A stretch of 36,771 nt of DNA from Roseicyclus amphidinii (GCF_030163755.1 NZ_JASJOE010000036.1:1-36771), one strand, 5' to 3'. Counted from the stretch's first letter, positions 15,832 through 24,205 are shown. A program made the numbers and translations. Notes: generated by a model from the sequence alone, not told the origin.

Positions 15832-17996
15832 CCCGCCCGCCCCGCCAGATCACCGCCGCCGCGCTCTGCGCGCTGGCCCTCGCGCTGGCCTCGCCCGCGG
15901 GCGGGCAGCAGTCCGGGCCGCCCGCGACGCTGATTGCCGACGAGATCCGCTTCGACCGCGGCAGCGAGGCGATCCGCGCCGAGGGCGGCGTCGAGATCTT
16001 CTTCCAGGGCGCGCGGCTGCGCGCGGAGGCGGTGATCTACGACCGCGCCAGCGACAGCGTGCAGGTCACCGGGCCGATCACCCTGACCGAGCCCGACGGG
16101 CGCGCCGTGATCTTCGCCGAGTTCGCCGAACTGTCGGCCGACCTGCGCGACGGGGTGCTGCGCTCGGCGCGGCTGGTGCTGGACCGCCAGCTTCAGATCG
16201 CCGCCACCGAGATCGCGCGCACCGACGGGCGCTTCACCCAGATCCGGCAGGGCGTCGCCTCGTCCTGCGAGGTCTGCGCCGACAATCCGGTGCCCCTGTG
16301 GGAGATCCGCGCCGAGCGCGTGGTCCACGACCAGCTCGAGCAGCAGCTCTATTTCGACAATGCCACCTTTCGCGTGATGGGCGTGCCGGTGGCCTGGCTG
16401 CCGCGGATGCGCCTGCCCGACCCCACGCTCGAGCGCGCCTCGGGCCTGCTCGCGCCCTCGCTCAGGGTCAACAACGAGACCGGCACGCAGCTGCGGCTGC
16501 CCTATTTCATCACGCTGGGCCGCCACGCCGACCTGACGCTGACCCCCTGGATCGGCCTGGGCACCTCCAGCACGGTCGAGCTGCGCTACCGGCAGGCCTT
16601 TCGCAGCGGCGACCTGACCCTCGACGGCGCGGTCAGCCGCGACAGCCTGACCGACGACAGCCTGCGCGGCTACGCTTTCGCCGAGGGCCGCTTCGAGATC
16701 GGCCGCGGCTACACGCTGGACTTCCAGCTGCGCGGCGTCAGTGACCGGGGCTACCTGACGACCTACGGCTTCGCCGACCCCGACATCCTCGAAAGCACCG
16801 TGCGCGCCAGCCGGGCCAGCCGCGCCACCTACAACGAGTTCGGCGTGACCGCCTACAACTCGCTGCGCGACGGCGATGCCAACGCCTTCCTTCCCACGCA
16901 GGTTCTGAGCGCCGAGATGACCCGCCGCTTCGTGCCCGGCCGGATCGGCGGCATCGCCACCGCCGGGATCGAGGCGCTGGCCTATCGCCGGGTCTCGGAT
17001 CTCGACTCCGACCTGCCCTCGGGCGAGGCGACGGGCCGCGATGTGTCGCGGCTCACCGGGTCGCTCGACTGGCGGCGTGACTGGGTGCTGCCCAACGGGA
17101 TGCTGCTTGCGGTCGAGACGGCGTTCCACGCCGATCTCTACGACACGCGGCAGGGGGGCTCGTTCAACGGCACCCAGACCCGCTTTGCGCCATTCGCCAG
17201 CCTCGAGCTGCGCTACCCGCTGGCGCGCAGCGGCGCAGGCGGGGTCCGGCATTTGCTCGAACCGGTCGTGCAACTCGCATGGTCGCAGGTTTCGGGCGCG
17301 GACGTGCCGGCAGAGGACAGCCTGATCGTGGAATTCGACGAGGCGAACCTGTTTGCGCTCGACCGGTTCCCCGGCGAAGACCTGCGCGAGACCGGGCTGC
17401 GCGCGAATGTCGGCATGGGCTACACCCGCACCGACCCGCTGGGCTGGTCGCTGGGCGTGGCCGCGGGCATGGTGCTGCGCGAAACCGACGAGGGACAGTT
17501 CACGCCGGGCTCGGGCCTGGACGGGCTGACCTCGGATTTCCTCGTGGCGACCCATTTCACCGACGGCACGCGCTGGCGCATCGTCAACCGCGCGCTGTTC
17601 GATGCGGGGCTTGCCTTCACCTCGAACGAGCTGTCGCTGGCCTGGCGCGGCGCGGATCACGCCGTCGAGACGACCTATACCTTCCTCGAGGCCGACCCCG
17701 AGGAGGGGCGCGACATCAACACGGCCGAATGGGCGCTCGACGCCGAATACGCGTTGAACGACGGCTGGCTCGCCGCCGCCGACTGGCGTTACGACCTCGC
17801 CGAGGACAGCGTCACCCGTGCCGGGCTTGCCCTGTCCTACGCCAATGAATGCGTGGACATGGTGTTTTCCGTCTCGCGCCGCTTCACCACTTCCACTACG
17901 CTCGACCAGGCCACCGAGTTCGGGCTGACCGTCTCGCTGAACGGGTTCGGCGCGCAACGCTCGGGGCGCAGCCAAGCCCGCAGTTGCCTTCGATAG
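15828..17996 (+). CDS. lptD: LPS-assembly outer-membrane translocon LptD
   Basis: LptD is the beta-barrel that, with lipoprotein LptE, inserts LPS into the outer leaflet. The protein is 722 residues. It has an N-terminal signal peptide (about 1-30), an OstA/LptA-like beta-jellyroll (about 35-150; FDRGSEAIRAEGGVEIFFQG) and then a long barrel domain with alternating hydrophobic strands to the C-terminus. Cysteines fall at 147 and 150 (SCEVC), 675 (NECVDMV) and 720 (SCLR). This recalls the two inter-domain disulfides of E. coli LptD, although the positions differ. The ATG overlaps lptG (ATGA), with GGAGG upstream. No lptE is in the window. Confidence 0.95.
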   Translation: MTRPPRQITAAALCALALALASPAGGQQSGPPATLIADEIRFDRGSEAIRAEGGVEIFFQGARLRAEAVIYDRASDSVQVTGPITLTEPDGRAVIFAEFAELSADLRDGVLRSARLVLDRQLQIAATEIARTDGRFTQIRQGVASSCEVCADNPVPLWEIRAERVVHDQLEQQLYFDNATFRVMGVPVAWLPRMRLPDPTLERASGLLAPSLRVNNETGTQLRLPYFITLGRHADLTLTPWIGLGTSSTVELRYRQAFRSGDLTLDGAVSRDSLTDDSLRGYAFAEGRFEIGRGYTLDFQLRGVSDRGYLTTYGFADPDILESTVRASRASRATYNEFGVTAYNSLRDGDANAFLPTQVLSAEMTRRFVPGRIGGIATAGIEALAYRRVSDLDSDLPSGEATGRDVSRLTGSLDWRRDWVLPNGMLLAVETAFHADLYDTRQGGSFNGTQTRFAPFASLELRYPLARSGAGGVRHLLEPVVQLAWSQVSGADVPAEDSLIVEFDEANLFALDRFPGEDLRETGLRANVGMGYTRTDPLGWSLGVAAGMVLRETDEGQFTPGSGLDGLTSDFLVATHFTDGTRWRIVNRALFDAGLAFTSNELSLAWRGADHAVETTYTFLEADPEEGRDINTAEWALDAEYALNDGWLAAADWRYDLAEDSVTRAGLALSYANECVDMVFSVSRRFTTSTTLDQATEFGLTVSLNGFGAQRSGRSQARSCLR

Positions 17997-18078
17997 GCAG
18001 GCGGTCCACAAAGGGGCCGCGGACGCAGTGAGTTCTACACCAGAGTTCAAGACCAGAGCAGACCGGACGATAGACGCG

Positions 18079-19329
18079 ATGACCCACCAGAAGATGACCC
18101 CGATCCGCCGCATCGCACAGGCGGCCGCCCTTGCGGCGACGGCGCTGGCGCTTCCCTTCGTCGCGGCCCCGGTGCCGGTGGCCGCGCAATCGCCCTTCTC
18201 GACCGCGGCGCGCATCAACGACAGCATCGTGACCTGGTACGAGGTCGAGCAGCGCGCACTGTTCCTCGAGATCCTGCGCACCCCCGGCGACCTGCGGGCA
18301 GAGGCGCTGGAGCAGCTGGTCAACGAACGCCTGCAGGTGCAGGAGGCCGGGCGGATGGGTGTGGTCGCCACCCCCGAGGCGATCGAGGCCGGCGTGGCCG
18401 AGTTCGCCGCCCGTGCGGATCTCGGACCGCAGGAGTTCCTGACCAACATCGCGGGCGAAGGCGTCGCGCCCGAAACCTTCCGCGACTTCGTCGCCAACGG
18501 CATCTCGTGGCGCAACGTGGTGCAGTCCCGCTTCGGCGGACGTGTGCGCGCCGGGCTGACCGAGGCCGACATCGACGAGGCGCTGGCCTTTGCCCCGCAG
18601 CTCGATGCCAGCCAGATCCTGCTGGCCGAGATCGTGGTGCCCTTGACGCCCGACAACCAGGAGACGCTGCGCGACGATCTCGCCCGGCTGATGTCCGATC
18701 TGAATTTCGACATCGACACCTTTTCCGAGGCCGCGCGCCGCTTCTCGGCGGCACCGACGCGCGACCAGGGCGGCCTGACCGGCTGGCGGCCGCTGAACGC
18801 CGTGCCCGCACCGCTGCGCGAGGACATGATCCTGCTGCGCACCGGCGAGACCTATGGCCCGGTCTCGCTGGGGCCCGCCATCGCCGTTTTCCAGATGCGC
18901 GGCCTGTCGGAAGGGACCTTTGCGCTGCCGCCCGTGACCTCGGTCGAATATGCCACGATCCCCCTGCCCGCGCGCACCACCGAAGAGGGGGCCGCCGCCG
19001 CCGCGGCCCTGCGCGCCGATATCGACGTCTGCGACGATCTCTACGGCCAGCGCCCCGACGCCTTCGAGATCACGGACGCGGCGCTTGGTGCCATTCCGCG
19101 TGACATCGCCATGGCGCTCTCCACGCTTGACGCGGGCGAAATCAGCTTCGAGGTGACCCGCAACGCGGGCGCGACCACGCTGGCCGTGATGCTCTGCGCG
19201 CGCACCGTCGCCGAGCCCGAGGGCGGCCGCGAGGCCGTGCGCCAGCAGCTTTTCTCGCAGCGGCTCGAGACCTATGCCGAGGGGCTTCTGGAAGAGCTGC
19301 GCGCCGACGCCATCATTTCCTACGAATGA
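18079..19329 (+). CDS. surA: SurA-like periplasmic chaperone/peptidyl-prolyl isomerase
   Basis: SurA escorts unfolded outer-membrane proteins, LptD among them, across the periplasm. The protein is about 416 residues from ATG 18079. It has a signal peptide ending PVPVAAQS, a SurA_N-type chaperone region (INDSIVTWYEVEQRALFL, through about 190), then one parvulin-like region (about 190-300; SQILLAEIVVPL, RDQGGLTGWRP), and a C-terminal helical part. There is one recognisable isomerase domain instead of the two in E. coli SurA. An in-frame GTG at 18028 would add 17 residues; neither start has a strong SD. The position between lptD and pdxA supports the call. Confidence 0.88.
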   Translation: MTHQKMTPIRRIAQAAALAATALALPFVAAPVPVAAQSPFSTAARINDSIVTWYEVEQRALFLEILRTPGDLRAEALEQLVNERLQVQEAGRMGVVATPEAIEAGVAEFAARADLGPQEFLTNIAGEGVAPETFRDFVANGISWRNVVQSRFGGRVRAGLTEADIDEALAFAPQLDASQILLAEIVVPLTPDNQETLRDDLARLMSDLNFDIDTFSEAARRFSAAPTRDQGGLTGWRPLNAVPAPLREDMILLRTGETYGPVSLGPAIAVFQMRGLSEGTFALPPVTSVEYATIPLPARTTEEGAAAAAALRADIDVCDDLYGQRPDAFEITDAALGAIPRDIAMALSTLDAGEISFEVTRNAGATTLAVMLCARTVAEPEGGREAVRQQLFSQRLETYAEGLLEELRADAIISYE

Positions 19330-20309
19330 GCGCGGCACGCCCTGTCGCGGTTTCCATCGGGGAACCGGCGGGCGTCGGCCCCGAACTGGCCGTAAAGGCG
19401 TGGCAACGTCTGGGCAGCCGGCTGCCCTTTTTCGTCATCGCCGACCCCGACCACCTGTCCGGGCTGGGCGTGCGCCCCGTCCCCATCGACCGCCCCGCCG
19501 ACACGGCGCAGGCGACCCTCTCGGGCCTGCCGGTGCTGCCCCATGACTTCGCCGGCCCCGCAACGCCCGGCCAGCCCGCGCCCGAAAACGCGGCCGGCGT
19601 GATCTCGGCCATCGCCCGCGGGGTCGAGCTGGTGATGCGCGGCGACGCCGCGGCGCTGACCACCCTGCCGATCCACAAGAAGGCGCTGATCGATGGGGCG
19701 GGCTTCGCCTATCCCGGCCATACCGAGTATCTGGCCCATCTCGCGGGCGTTGACCGCGTGGTCATGATGCTCGCCTGCCCCGAACTGCGCGTGGTGCCCG
19801 CCACGATCCACATTCCGCTGAAAGACGTGCCCGAGGCGCTGACCACACGGCTTCTGAGCGACACGATCCGCATCACCGACGCGGCGCTGCGCCGTGATTT
19901 CGGCATCGAAAGCCCGCGCATCGCGGTCGCGGGCCTGAACCCCCACGCCGGCGAAGGCGGCGCGATGGGCTTTGAGGAGATCGCGCTGATCACCCCCGTG
20001 ATCGAGGCGCTCAAGGCCGAGGGCTTCGGCCTGACCGGCCCCCATTCCGCCGACACGATGTTCCACGCCGCGGCCCGCGCCCGCTACGACGCGGCCATCG
20101 CCATGTATCACGACCAGGCGCTGATCCCGATCAAGACCGTGGATTTCGCGGGCGGCGTGAACGTGACCCTCGGTCTGCCCTTCATCCGCACCTCGCCCGA
20201 CCACGGCACCGCCTTCGACATCGCGGGCACGGGCCGCGCCGATCCGACCAGCTTCATCGCGGCGCTGGACATGGCGCGTGACATGGCGCGCAACCGCGCG
20301 GCGGGCTGA
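19326..20309 (+). CDS. pdxA: 4-hydroxythreonine-4-phosphate dehydrogenase
   Basis: PdxA oxidises 4-phosphohydroxy-L-threonine with NAD, the step before ring closure by PdxJ in DXP-dependent vitamin B6 synthesis. The protein is 327 residues, the usual length. It begins with VSIGEPAGVGPELAVKA and has the three metal-binding His segments: PGHTEYLA, AGLNPHAGEGG and RTSPDHGTAFDIAGTG. The ATG overlaps the surA stop (ATGA). In many proteobacteria rsmA follows pdxA; here the operon ends and a convergent gene lies 25 bases away. Confidence 0.96.
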   Translation: MSAARPVAVSIGEPAGVGPELAVKAWQRLGSRLPFFVIADPDHLSGLGVRPVPIDRPADTAQATLSGLPVLPHDFAGPATPGQPAPENAAGVISAIARGVELVMRGDAAALTTLPIHKKALIDGAGFAYPGHTEYLAHLAGVDRVVMMLACPELRVVPATIHIPLKDVPEALTTRLLSDTIRITDAALRRDFGIESPRIAVAGLNPHAGEGGAMGFEEIALITPVIEALKAEGFGLTGPHSADTMFHAAARARYDAAIAMYHDQALIPIKTVDFAGGVNVTLGLPFIRTSPDHGTAFDIAGTGRADPTSFIAALDMARDMARNRAAG

Positions 20310-20334
20310 GGCGTCGGGCCTCCGGCGGACAAGG

Positions 20335-20595
20335 CTACTGCGACTGCGCCCAGGGAGAGCGCGACGGCGCGGCGTCACTCTCTGCCCCCTGCATCCGGCC
20401 CGCATCGGCCCGGTCCATCTCGCGCTGGCGCGCCGTTTCGGCCCGGCGCGCGCGCATCTCGGCGACAAGCTGCCGGGTGGCGCGGTCTTCGCCCTTTTCG
20501 ATCAGGGCGCGGGCCACGGCCTGCCCGGCCTTCGGCGTGACGACAAGCGCCTCGATCAGGCGGGTGAGGTCGGCGTTTCGATACGACTCGGACAC
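20335..20595 (-). CDS. Small charged hypothetical protein downstream of DksA-like gene
   Basis: The protein is 86 residues from GTG 20595. A strong AAGGAGG lies seven bases before this GTG and only one base before an earlier in-frame GTG at 20601, which settles the start. The sequence is helical and charged (DLTRLIEALVVTPKAGQAV, then RATRQLVAEMRARRAETARQ) with a Ser/Pro-rich tail; no cysteines and no membrane segment. I recognise no family. It lies 36 bases downstream of the DksA-like gene on the same strand, so both probably share the FNR-box promoter. Confidence 0.65.
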   Translation of the reverse strand: MSESYRNADLTRLIEALVVTPKAGQAVARALIEKGEDRATRQLVAEMRARRAETARQREMDRADAGRMQGAESDAAPSRSPWAQSQ

Positions 20596-20631
20596 GGGCA
20601 CACCTCCTTTCGGGGAGGTCGGGTGACAAAC

Positions 20632-20949
20632 CTACCGGGCACAGTCCCGGCAGAACGGCGTGAACGGAAGCAGGTCAAGACGCTCCTCCGAAATCTCGGC
20701 CCCACAGGTGACACAGATCCCGTAGTCGCCCGCGTCCATCCGCGACAGCGCCGCGCGGATCTGCGCCATTTCCGACTGTCCCCGCTGGCCGAGCTGCTCG
20801 AGCGTCTCGTCGCCCTCGCGTTCGGTGGCCAATTCCTCCCAATCCTTCGACTGGTGGCTGTCCAGTTCGGCATCCAGTTCGCGCAGCCGCAGGTCCAGAA
20901 AGCGCAGCCGGTCCTCGAGCTGTGCACGTCGCAGGGCCAGATCGGGCAT
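20632..20949 (-). CDS. DksA/TraR-family C4 zinc-finger protein
   Basis: The protein is 105 residues. An N-terminal coiled-coil half (LEDRLRFLDLRLRELDAELD ... EREGD, elided) is followed by a four-cysteine zinc finger, CVTCGAEI then FCRDC near the C-terminus. DksA/TraR proteins insert a coiled coil into the RNA polymerase secondary channel and modulate initiation with ppGpp. It is shorter than E. coli DksA (151 residues), so a TraR/YbiI-like accessory member is likely. AAGGAG precedes the ATG. The leader has a 9-bp tandem repeat and, further upstream, a perfect FNR-type box, so oxygen-dependent expression is a reasonable inference. Confidence 0.88.
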   Translation of the reverse strand: MPDLALRRAQLEDRLRFLDLRLRELDAELDSHQSKDWEELATEREGDETLEQLGQRGQSEMAQIRAALSRMDAGDYGICVTCGAEISEERLDLLPFTPFCRDCAR

Positions 20950-20965
20950 GTCGGTCTCCTTGGTC

Positions 20966-20992
20966 CGGTCGGTTCGGTCGGTTCGGTCTGTT
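20966..20992 (-). repeat. 9-bp tandem repeat in the leader of the DksA-like gene
   Basis: Two exact copies of CGGTCGGTT and one CGGTCTGTT lie back to back, 17-43 bases before the start codon of the minus-strand gene and just upstream of its SD. Copy-number slippage here would change leader length or structure; that is inference. Confidence 0.8.
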
Positions 20993-21059
20993 CAGGCCCG
21001 CGCGGGCGTGACATCGCGCGGCCTGATCCCAAGGCTATGCCCTTGCACGCGCGGCAACC

Positions 21060-21073
21060 TTGATTTGCATCAA
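21060..21073. promoter_or_regulatory. Perfect FNR/FnrL-type binding site
   Basis: TTGATTTGCATCAA matches the palindromic FNR consensus TTGAT-N4-ATCAA at all ten defined positions. It lies between the divergent DksA-like gene (start 20949) and the TIGR01244 gene (start 21142). On the minus strand a start site near 21025 would put the box at -41.5, the usual class II position, with a weak -10 candidate at about 21033-21038; this fits the DksA-like gene. The plus-strand gene starts 68 bases beyond the box and could also be controlled. Confidence 0.75.
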
Positions 21074-21141
21074 CGCCATCTTTCCCTCGCCCGCCGGTTG
21101 CGGCATGGTGCGGCGCAAAGCCGCCACAAGGAGCCAGCACC

Positions 21142-21573
21142 ATGGACCTGCGCCAGATCACCGAGACCTATGCCGTCGCCCCCCAGATCGAGCCGGGCGA
21201 CATGGCCGCCCTTGCCGAACAAGGCATCACCACCGTGATCTGCAACCGCCCCGACGCCGAGAACCCGCCCCCCCTGCAGGCCGCCGCGATGCAGGCCGCC
21301 GCCGAGGCCGCGGGCCTGAGCTTCGTCTACAACCCCGTCGTGGGCGGGCAGCTGACGCTCGACAATGTCGAGGAACAGGCCGACGCGATCGAGGGGGCCG
21401 ACGGCGCCGTCTTCGCCTATTGCGCCTCGGGCAACCGCTCGACGATCGTCTGGGCGCTCGGCCAGGCCGGGCAGCGCCCGACGGACGAGATCATCTCGCT
21501 GGGCGAAACATGGGGCTACCAGCTGGAATGGCTTCGCCCGCAGATCGAGGCGCTGGCAGCCCAGAAGAGCTGA
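21142..21573 (+). CDS. TIGR01244-family phosphatase/sulfurtransferase-like protein (DUF442)
   Basis: The protein is 143 residues. YAVAPQIEPGDMAALAEQGI and TVICNRPDAENP are typical of this family, and the CX5R loop CASGNRS is the phosphatase P-loop found in dual-specificity-type folds. Members occur alone or fused to metallo-beta-lactamase-like domains of sulfide-linked proteins (Blh type), where they are thought to act on persulfides or phosphates; no direct substrate is known here. AAGGAG lies eight bases before the ATG. The FNR-type box is 68 bases upstream. The EamA transporter gene follows 13 bases later. Confidence 0.9.
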   Translation: MDLRQITETYAVAPQIEPGDMAALAEQGITTVICNRPDAENPPPLQAAAMQAAAEAAGLSFVYNPVVGGQLTLDNVEEQADAIEGADGAVFAYCASGNRSTIVWALGQAGQRPTDEIISLGETWGYQLEWLRPQIEALAAQKS

Positions 21574-21586
21574 CCGGGCGACGCAT

Positions 21587-22462
21587 GTGAGCCGCTTTTC
21601 CCCCACCGCGCAGGGCATCGTCATGATGATCTGCGCCATCTTCCTGTTCTCCTCGATGGATGCCACGGCCAAGATGCTGATGGCGCGCTACGAGCCGATG
21701 CAGGTGGTCTGGGCGCGCTACGCGGGGATGATGCTGGTGGTGTCGGTCCTGCTTGCGCCCCGGATCGGCCCGCTTCTGCGCACCCGGCGGCTGGGCCTGC
21801 AACTGTTGCGCTCGGCCTTTCTCTTCGCGGCGACCTTTTGCTTTTTCACCGCGATCTCGCGGATGGACATCGCCGCCGCCACCGCGGTGATGCAGGTTCA
21901 CCCCGTGCTTCTGACGCTCGGGGCGGCGCTCTTGCTGCGCGAGCCCCTGGGTCCGCGGCGCATCGCGGCCATCGCGGCCGCGCTTTCAGGCGCGCTGATC
22001 GTGATCCGGCCGGGGTCCGACATCTTCACCCTCACCGCGCTCCTGCCGCTTCTGGCTGGCGTCTTCTACGCCTCCTACGCGCTGACCACGCGATTTCTGG
22101 GCCGGGATGAGCCGATCCTGACCTCGTTCCTCTATACCGCCATCATCGGCACCATCGCCGCCAGCCTGCTCACCGTGCCGGTCTGGACCGCGCCCGGACC
22201 CGGCGATGCCGCGGTCTTTCTTGCGCTGGGAGCCGTGGGGGCGGCGGGGCAGTTCCTGCTGATCCGCTCGCTCACCGTGGCCGAGGCTGGCGCGGTCGCA
22301 CCCTTCGGCTATGCGGGCGTGGTCTTTGCGACGCTCTGGGGGCTGATCGCCTTCGGCGAGGTGCCGGACGGCTGGACGCTTCTGGGTGCGCTTGTGATCG
22401 TGGGGGCCGGGGTTTATGTCTGGCACCGCGAAACCCGCCTGCGGGCGGCGGCAGCGCCCTGA
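21587..22462 (+). CDS. EamA/DMT-family transporter
   Basis: The protein is 291 residues from GTG 21587 with ten predicted helices in two homologous halves. EamA features are visible: IFLFSSMDATAKML at helix 1, ARYAGMML, AATAVMQVHPVLLTLGAALL at the end of the first half, and AEAGAVAPFGYAGVVFATLWG in the second. These carriers export metabolites or amino acids; the substrate is not predictable. The start has no clear SD. GTG 21587 leaves the usual short N-terminal tail before helix 1. It is likely co-transcribed with the preceding TIGR01244 gene. Confidence 0.88.
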   Translation: MSRFSPTAQGIVMMICAIFLFSSMDATAKMLMARYEPMQVVWARYAGMMLVVSVLLAPRIGPLLRTRRLGLQLLRSAFLFAATFCFFTAISRMDIAAATAVMQVHPVLLTLGAALLLREPLGPRRIAAIAAALSGALIVIRPGSDIFTLTALLPLLAGVFYASYALTTRFLGRDEPILTSFLYTAIIGTIAASLLTVPVWTAPGPGDAAVFLALGAVGAAGQFLLIRSLTVAEAGAVAPFGYAGVVFATLWGLIAFGEVPDGWTLLGALVIVGAGVYVWHRETRLRAAAAP

Positions 22463-22503
22463 CCGCCCTGCAGCAGGCCGCTGCACCGACGCCGGGGGAG
22501 GAG

Positions 22504-23400
22504 ATGACGCAGAGCCGCATCGTATGGCTGGACTGGACGGTCGACCGAACCGTGCGGGCGCTGTTGTGGAGCGCGCGCCGCCTGCCCTACGGCGCGCGGC
22601 TGTCGCTGATGGGCGCGATCATGCGCGGGCTTGGGGCCGCCAACGGCTATCGCGCGCGGGCCGAAGAGAACCTGGAACTGATCTTCCCCGACATGCCCGC
22701 CGCCCGCCGCCGCGAGATCGCGCGCGCCGTGCTCGACAATTTCGGCCGCACCGCCATCGAGAACTACTCGCCGCGCGAGCAACTCGCCCGCGCCGCCCGC
22801 TGGCAGCCCCACGGCCCCGGCTTCGCCGCCTGCGAAGAGGCCCGCGCGGCAGGCCGCCCGATCCTGTTCGTGTCGGGGCATTTCGGCAACCACCAGGCGA
22901 TCCGCGCCGCGCTGAACCTGCGCGGCTACGCGGTGGGCGGGCTGTGGCGGCCCTTCAACAACCCCTATTCCAACGCCCATTACGCCGCCTCGATCGAGGC
23001 CGTGGGCGGCACCGCCTTTTCGCGCGACCGGCGCGGGCTGGCCGCCTTCGTCAAGAACCTGCGCGACGGCGGACAGGGGGCGCTGCTGATCGACCAGTAT
23101 TTCAGCGACGGGGCGGACCTGGATTTCATGGGACAGCCCGCGCGCACCGCGCTCTCGGCCGCCGAGATGGCACTGAAATACGACGCCCTGCTCGTGCCGG
23201 TCTATGGCGAGCGGCTGGCCAACGGGCTGGATTTCGACATCCACCTCGAGGCCCCCCTGCCGCACACCGATCCCGAAACGATGACACAGGCGCTGAACGA
23301 CAGCCTTGCCGCGCGGGTCAGGGCGTGTCCCGAGCAATGGCTCTGGGTGCATCGCCGCTGGAAATCCGCCGGCGGGCAGCGCCGCCAACAGGCCGACTGA
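22504..23400 (+). CDS. LpxL/HtrB-like lysophospholipid acyltransferase with altered motif
   Basis: The protein is 298 residues, close to the family length, and its overall sequence fits the lipid A late acyltransferases of Rhodobacterales: GRTAIENYS, ILFVSGHFGNHQAIRAAL, PFNNPYSNAHYAASIEAVGG, ALLIDQYFSDGADLDFMGQP, LSAAEMALKYDALLVPVYG. The catalytic motif in this superfamily is HX4(D/E). Here it reads H-FGNH-Q, so the acid is replaced by Gln (codon CAG at about 22894). It may be less active, use another acid, or have a changed role. GGGGGAGGAG directly precedes the ATG. Membrane-associated on the cytoplasmic side. Confidence 0.85.
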   Translation: MTQSRIVWLDWTVDRTVRALLWSARRLPYGARLSLMGAIMRGLGAANGYRARAEENLELIFPDMPAARRREIARAVLDNFGRTAIENYSPREQLARAARWQPHGPGFAACEEARAAGRPILFVSGHFGNHQAIRAALNLRGYAVGGLWRPFNNPYSNAHYAASIEAVGGTAFSRDRRGLAAFVKNLRDGGQGALLIDQYFSDGADLDFMGQPARTALSAAEMALKYDALLVPVYGERLANGLDFDIHLEAPLPHTDPETMTQALNDSLAARVRACPEQWLWVHRRWKSAGGQRRQQAD

Positions 23401-24120
23401 TCAGCGCGCGTCGATCCGGGCGGCCCCCAGGATCGCGCCCGGCCCGACCTCCTGCACGATCACCGCGTGGGGCTGGTCAGAGCGCGGCACCAGAGCGAAG
23501 CTGAAGGGTGCCGCCCCGTCCCATTCGCCCACCACCTGCCAGGAAGTGACGACGTTGTAATGCTCGCCCACCGAGCCCGCGCGCTCGCCGCGCTCGATCT
23601 GCACCTCGGCGTGGGGCATGTAGCTGACCACCTGCACCAGCATCGCCGGGCGCGGGGGCGGCATCTGCGCCACCGCCTCGACCCGGTATTCGCCGCCCCG
23701 CCGCTCGACGCTGAGGGCCACCGCATCGGCCGCGGCGCGATGCGCCTGCACCAGCTCGGCCACCGCCATCGGCCGAACGCCCACCACGCGCTCGGTGCCG
23801 CCGACGATCATCTGCGGCGTGTAGACCACGGTCGAGCCCGCGGCATGGCCATAGGCGTGCTGGCGCTGGGTGAATTCAGGCCGTGCAAAGACATCCTCCC
23901 AGCCGATGTAATCCCAGTAATCGACGTGCAGCGCCAAGGCGATCACGTCCTCGTGCCGCGCCAGTTCGCCCAGCAGCGCATCGGCCGGCGGACAGGCCGT
24001 GCAGCCCTGCGAAGTGAACAGCTCGACCACCACCGGCCCATGTGCCTCGTCGGCAGACACCCCGCCCGCCATGAAGGCCAGCAAAAGCGCGCCCCCGAAC
24101 CGTGCCAATCTCCCCGGCAT
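23401..24120 (-). CDS. DUF1223 thioredoxin-like exported protein
   Basis: The protein is 239 residues from ATG 24120, with signal peptide (FGGALLLAFMAGGVSADE). The DUF1223 hallmarks follow: VVVELFTSQGCTACPPADAL with a CxxC redox-type motif, HVDYWDYIGWEDVFA, TQRQHAY and TPQMIVGG. The fold is thioredoxin-like; function is unknown, though a periplasmic redox role is plausible. The ATG version starting at 24315 would add an Arg-rich leader and is rejected. The stop is adjacent to the convergent acyltransferase stop. Confidence 0.92.
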   Translation of the reverse strand: MPGRLARFGGALLLAFMAGGVSADEAHGPVVVELFTSQGCTACPPADALLGELARHEDVIALALHVDYWDYIGWEDVFARPEFTQRQHAYGHAAGSTVVYTPQMIVGGTERVVGVRPMAVAELVQAHRAAADAVALSVERRGGEYRVEAVAQMPPPRPAMLVQVVSYMPHAEVQIERGERAGSVGEHYNVVTSWQVVGEWDGAAPFSFALVPRSDQPHAVIVQEVGPGAILGAARIDAR

Positions 24121-24205
24121 GTTCAATCCCGTCCTCTGGTCTTCGTGCCCGCCATAGCTAGGCCGCCGAAGCCGCCCGCGCCAATCAAGCCTTTGCGAGA
24201 CCGCG

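Noticed and set aside
15813-18842. A 1009-codon minus-strand frame opposite lptD and surA
   Set aside because: Long antisense frames are expected in such GC-rich DNA. The plus strand encodes clearly recognised LptD and SurA, and the antisense product is low-complexity.
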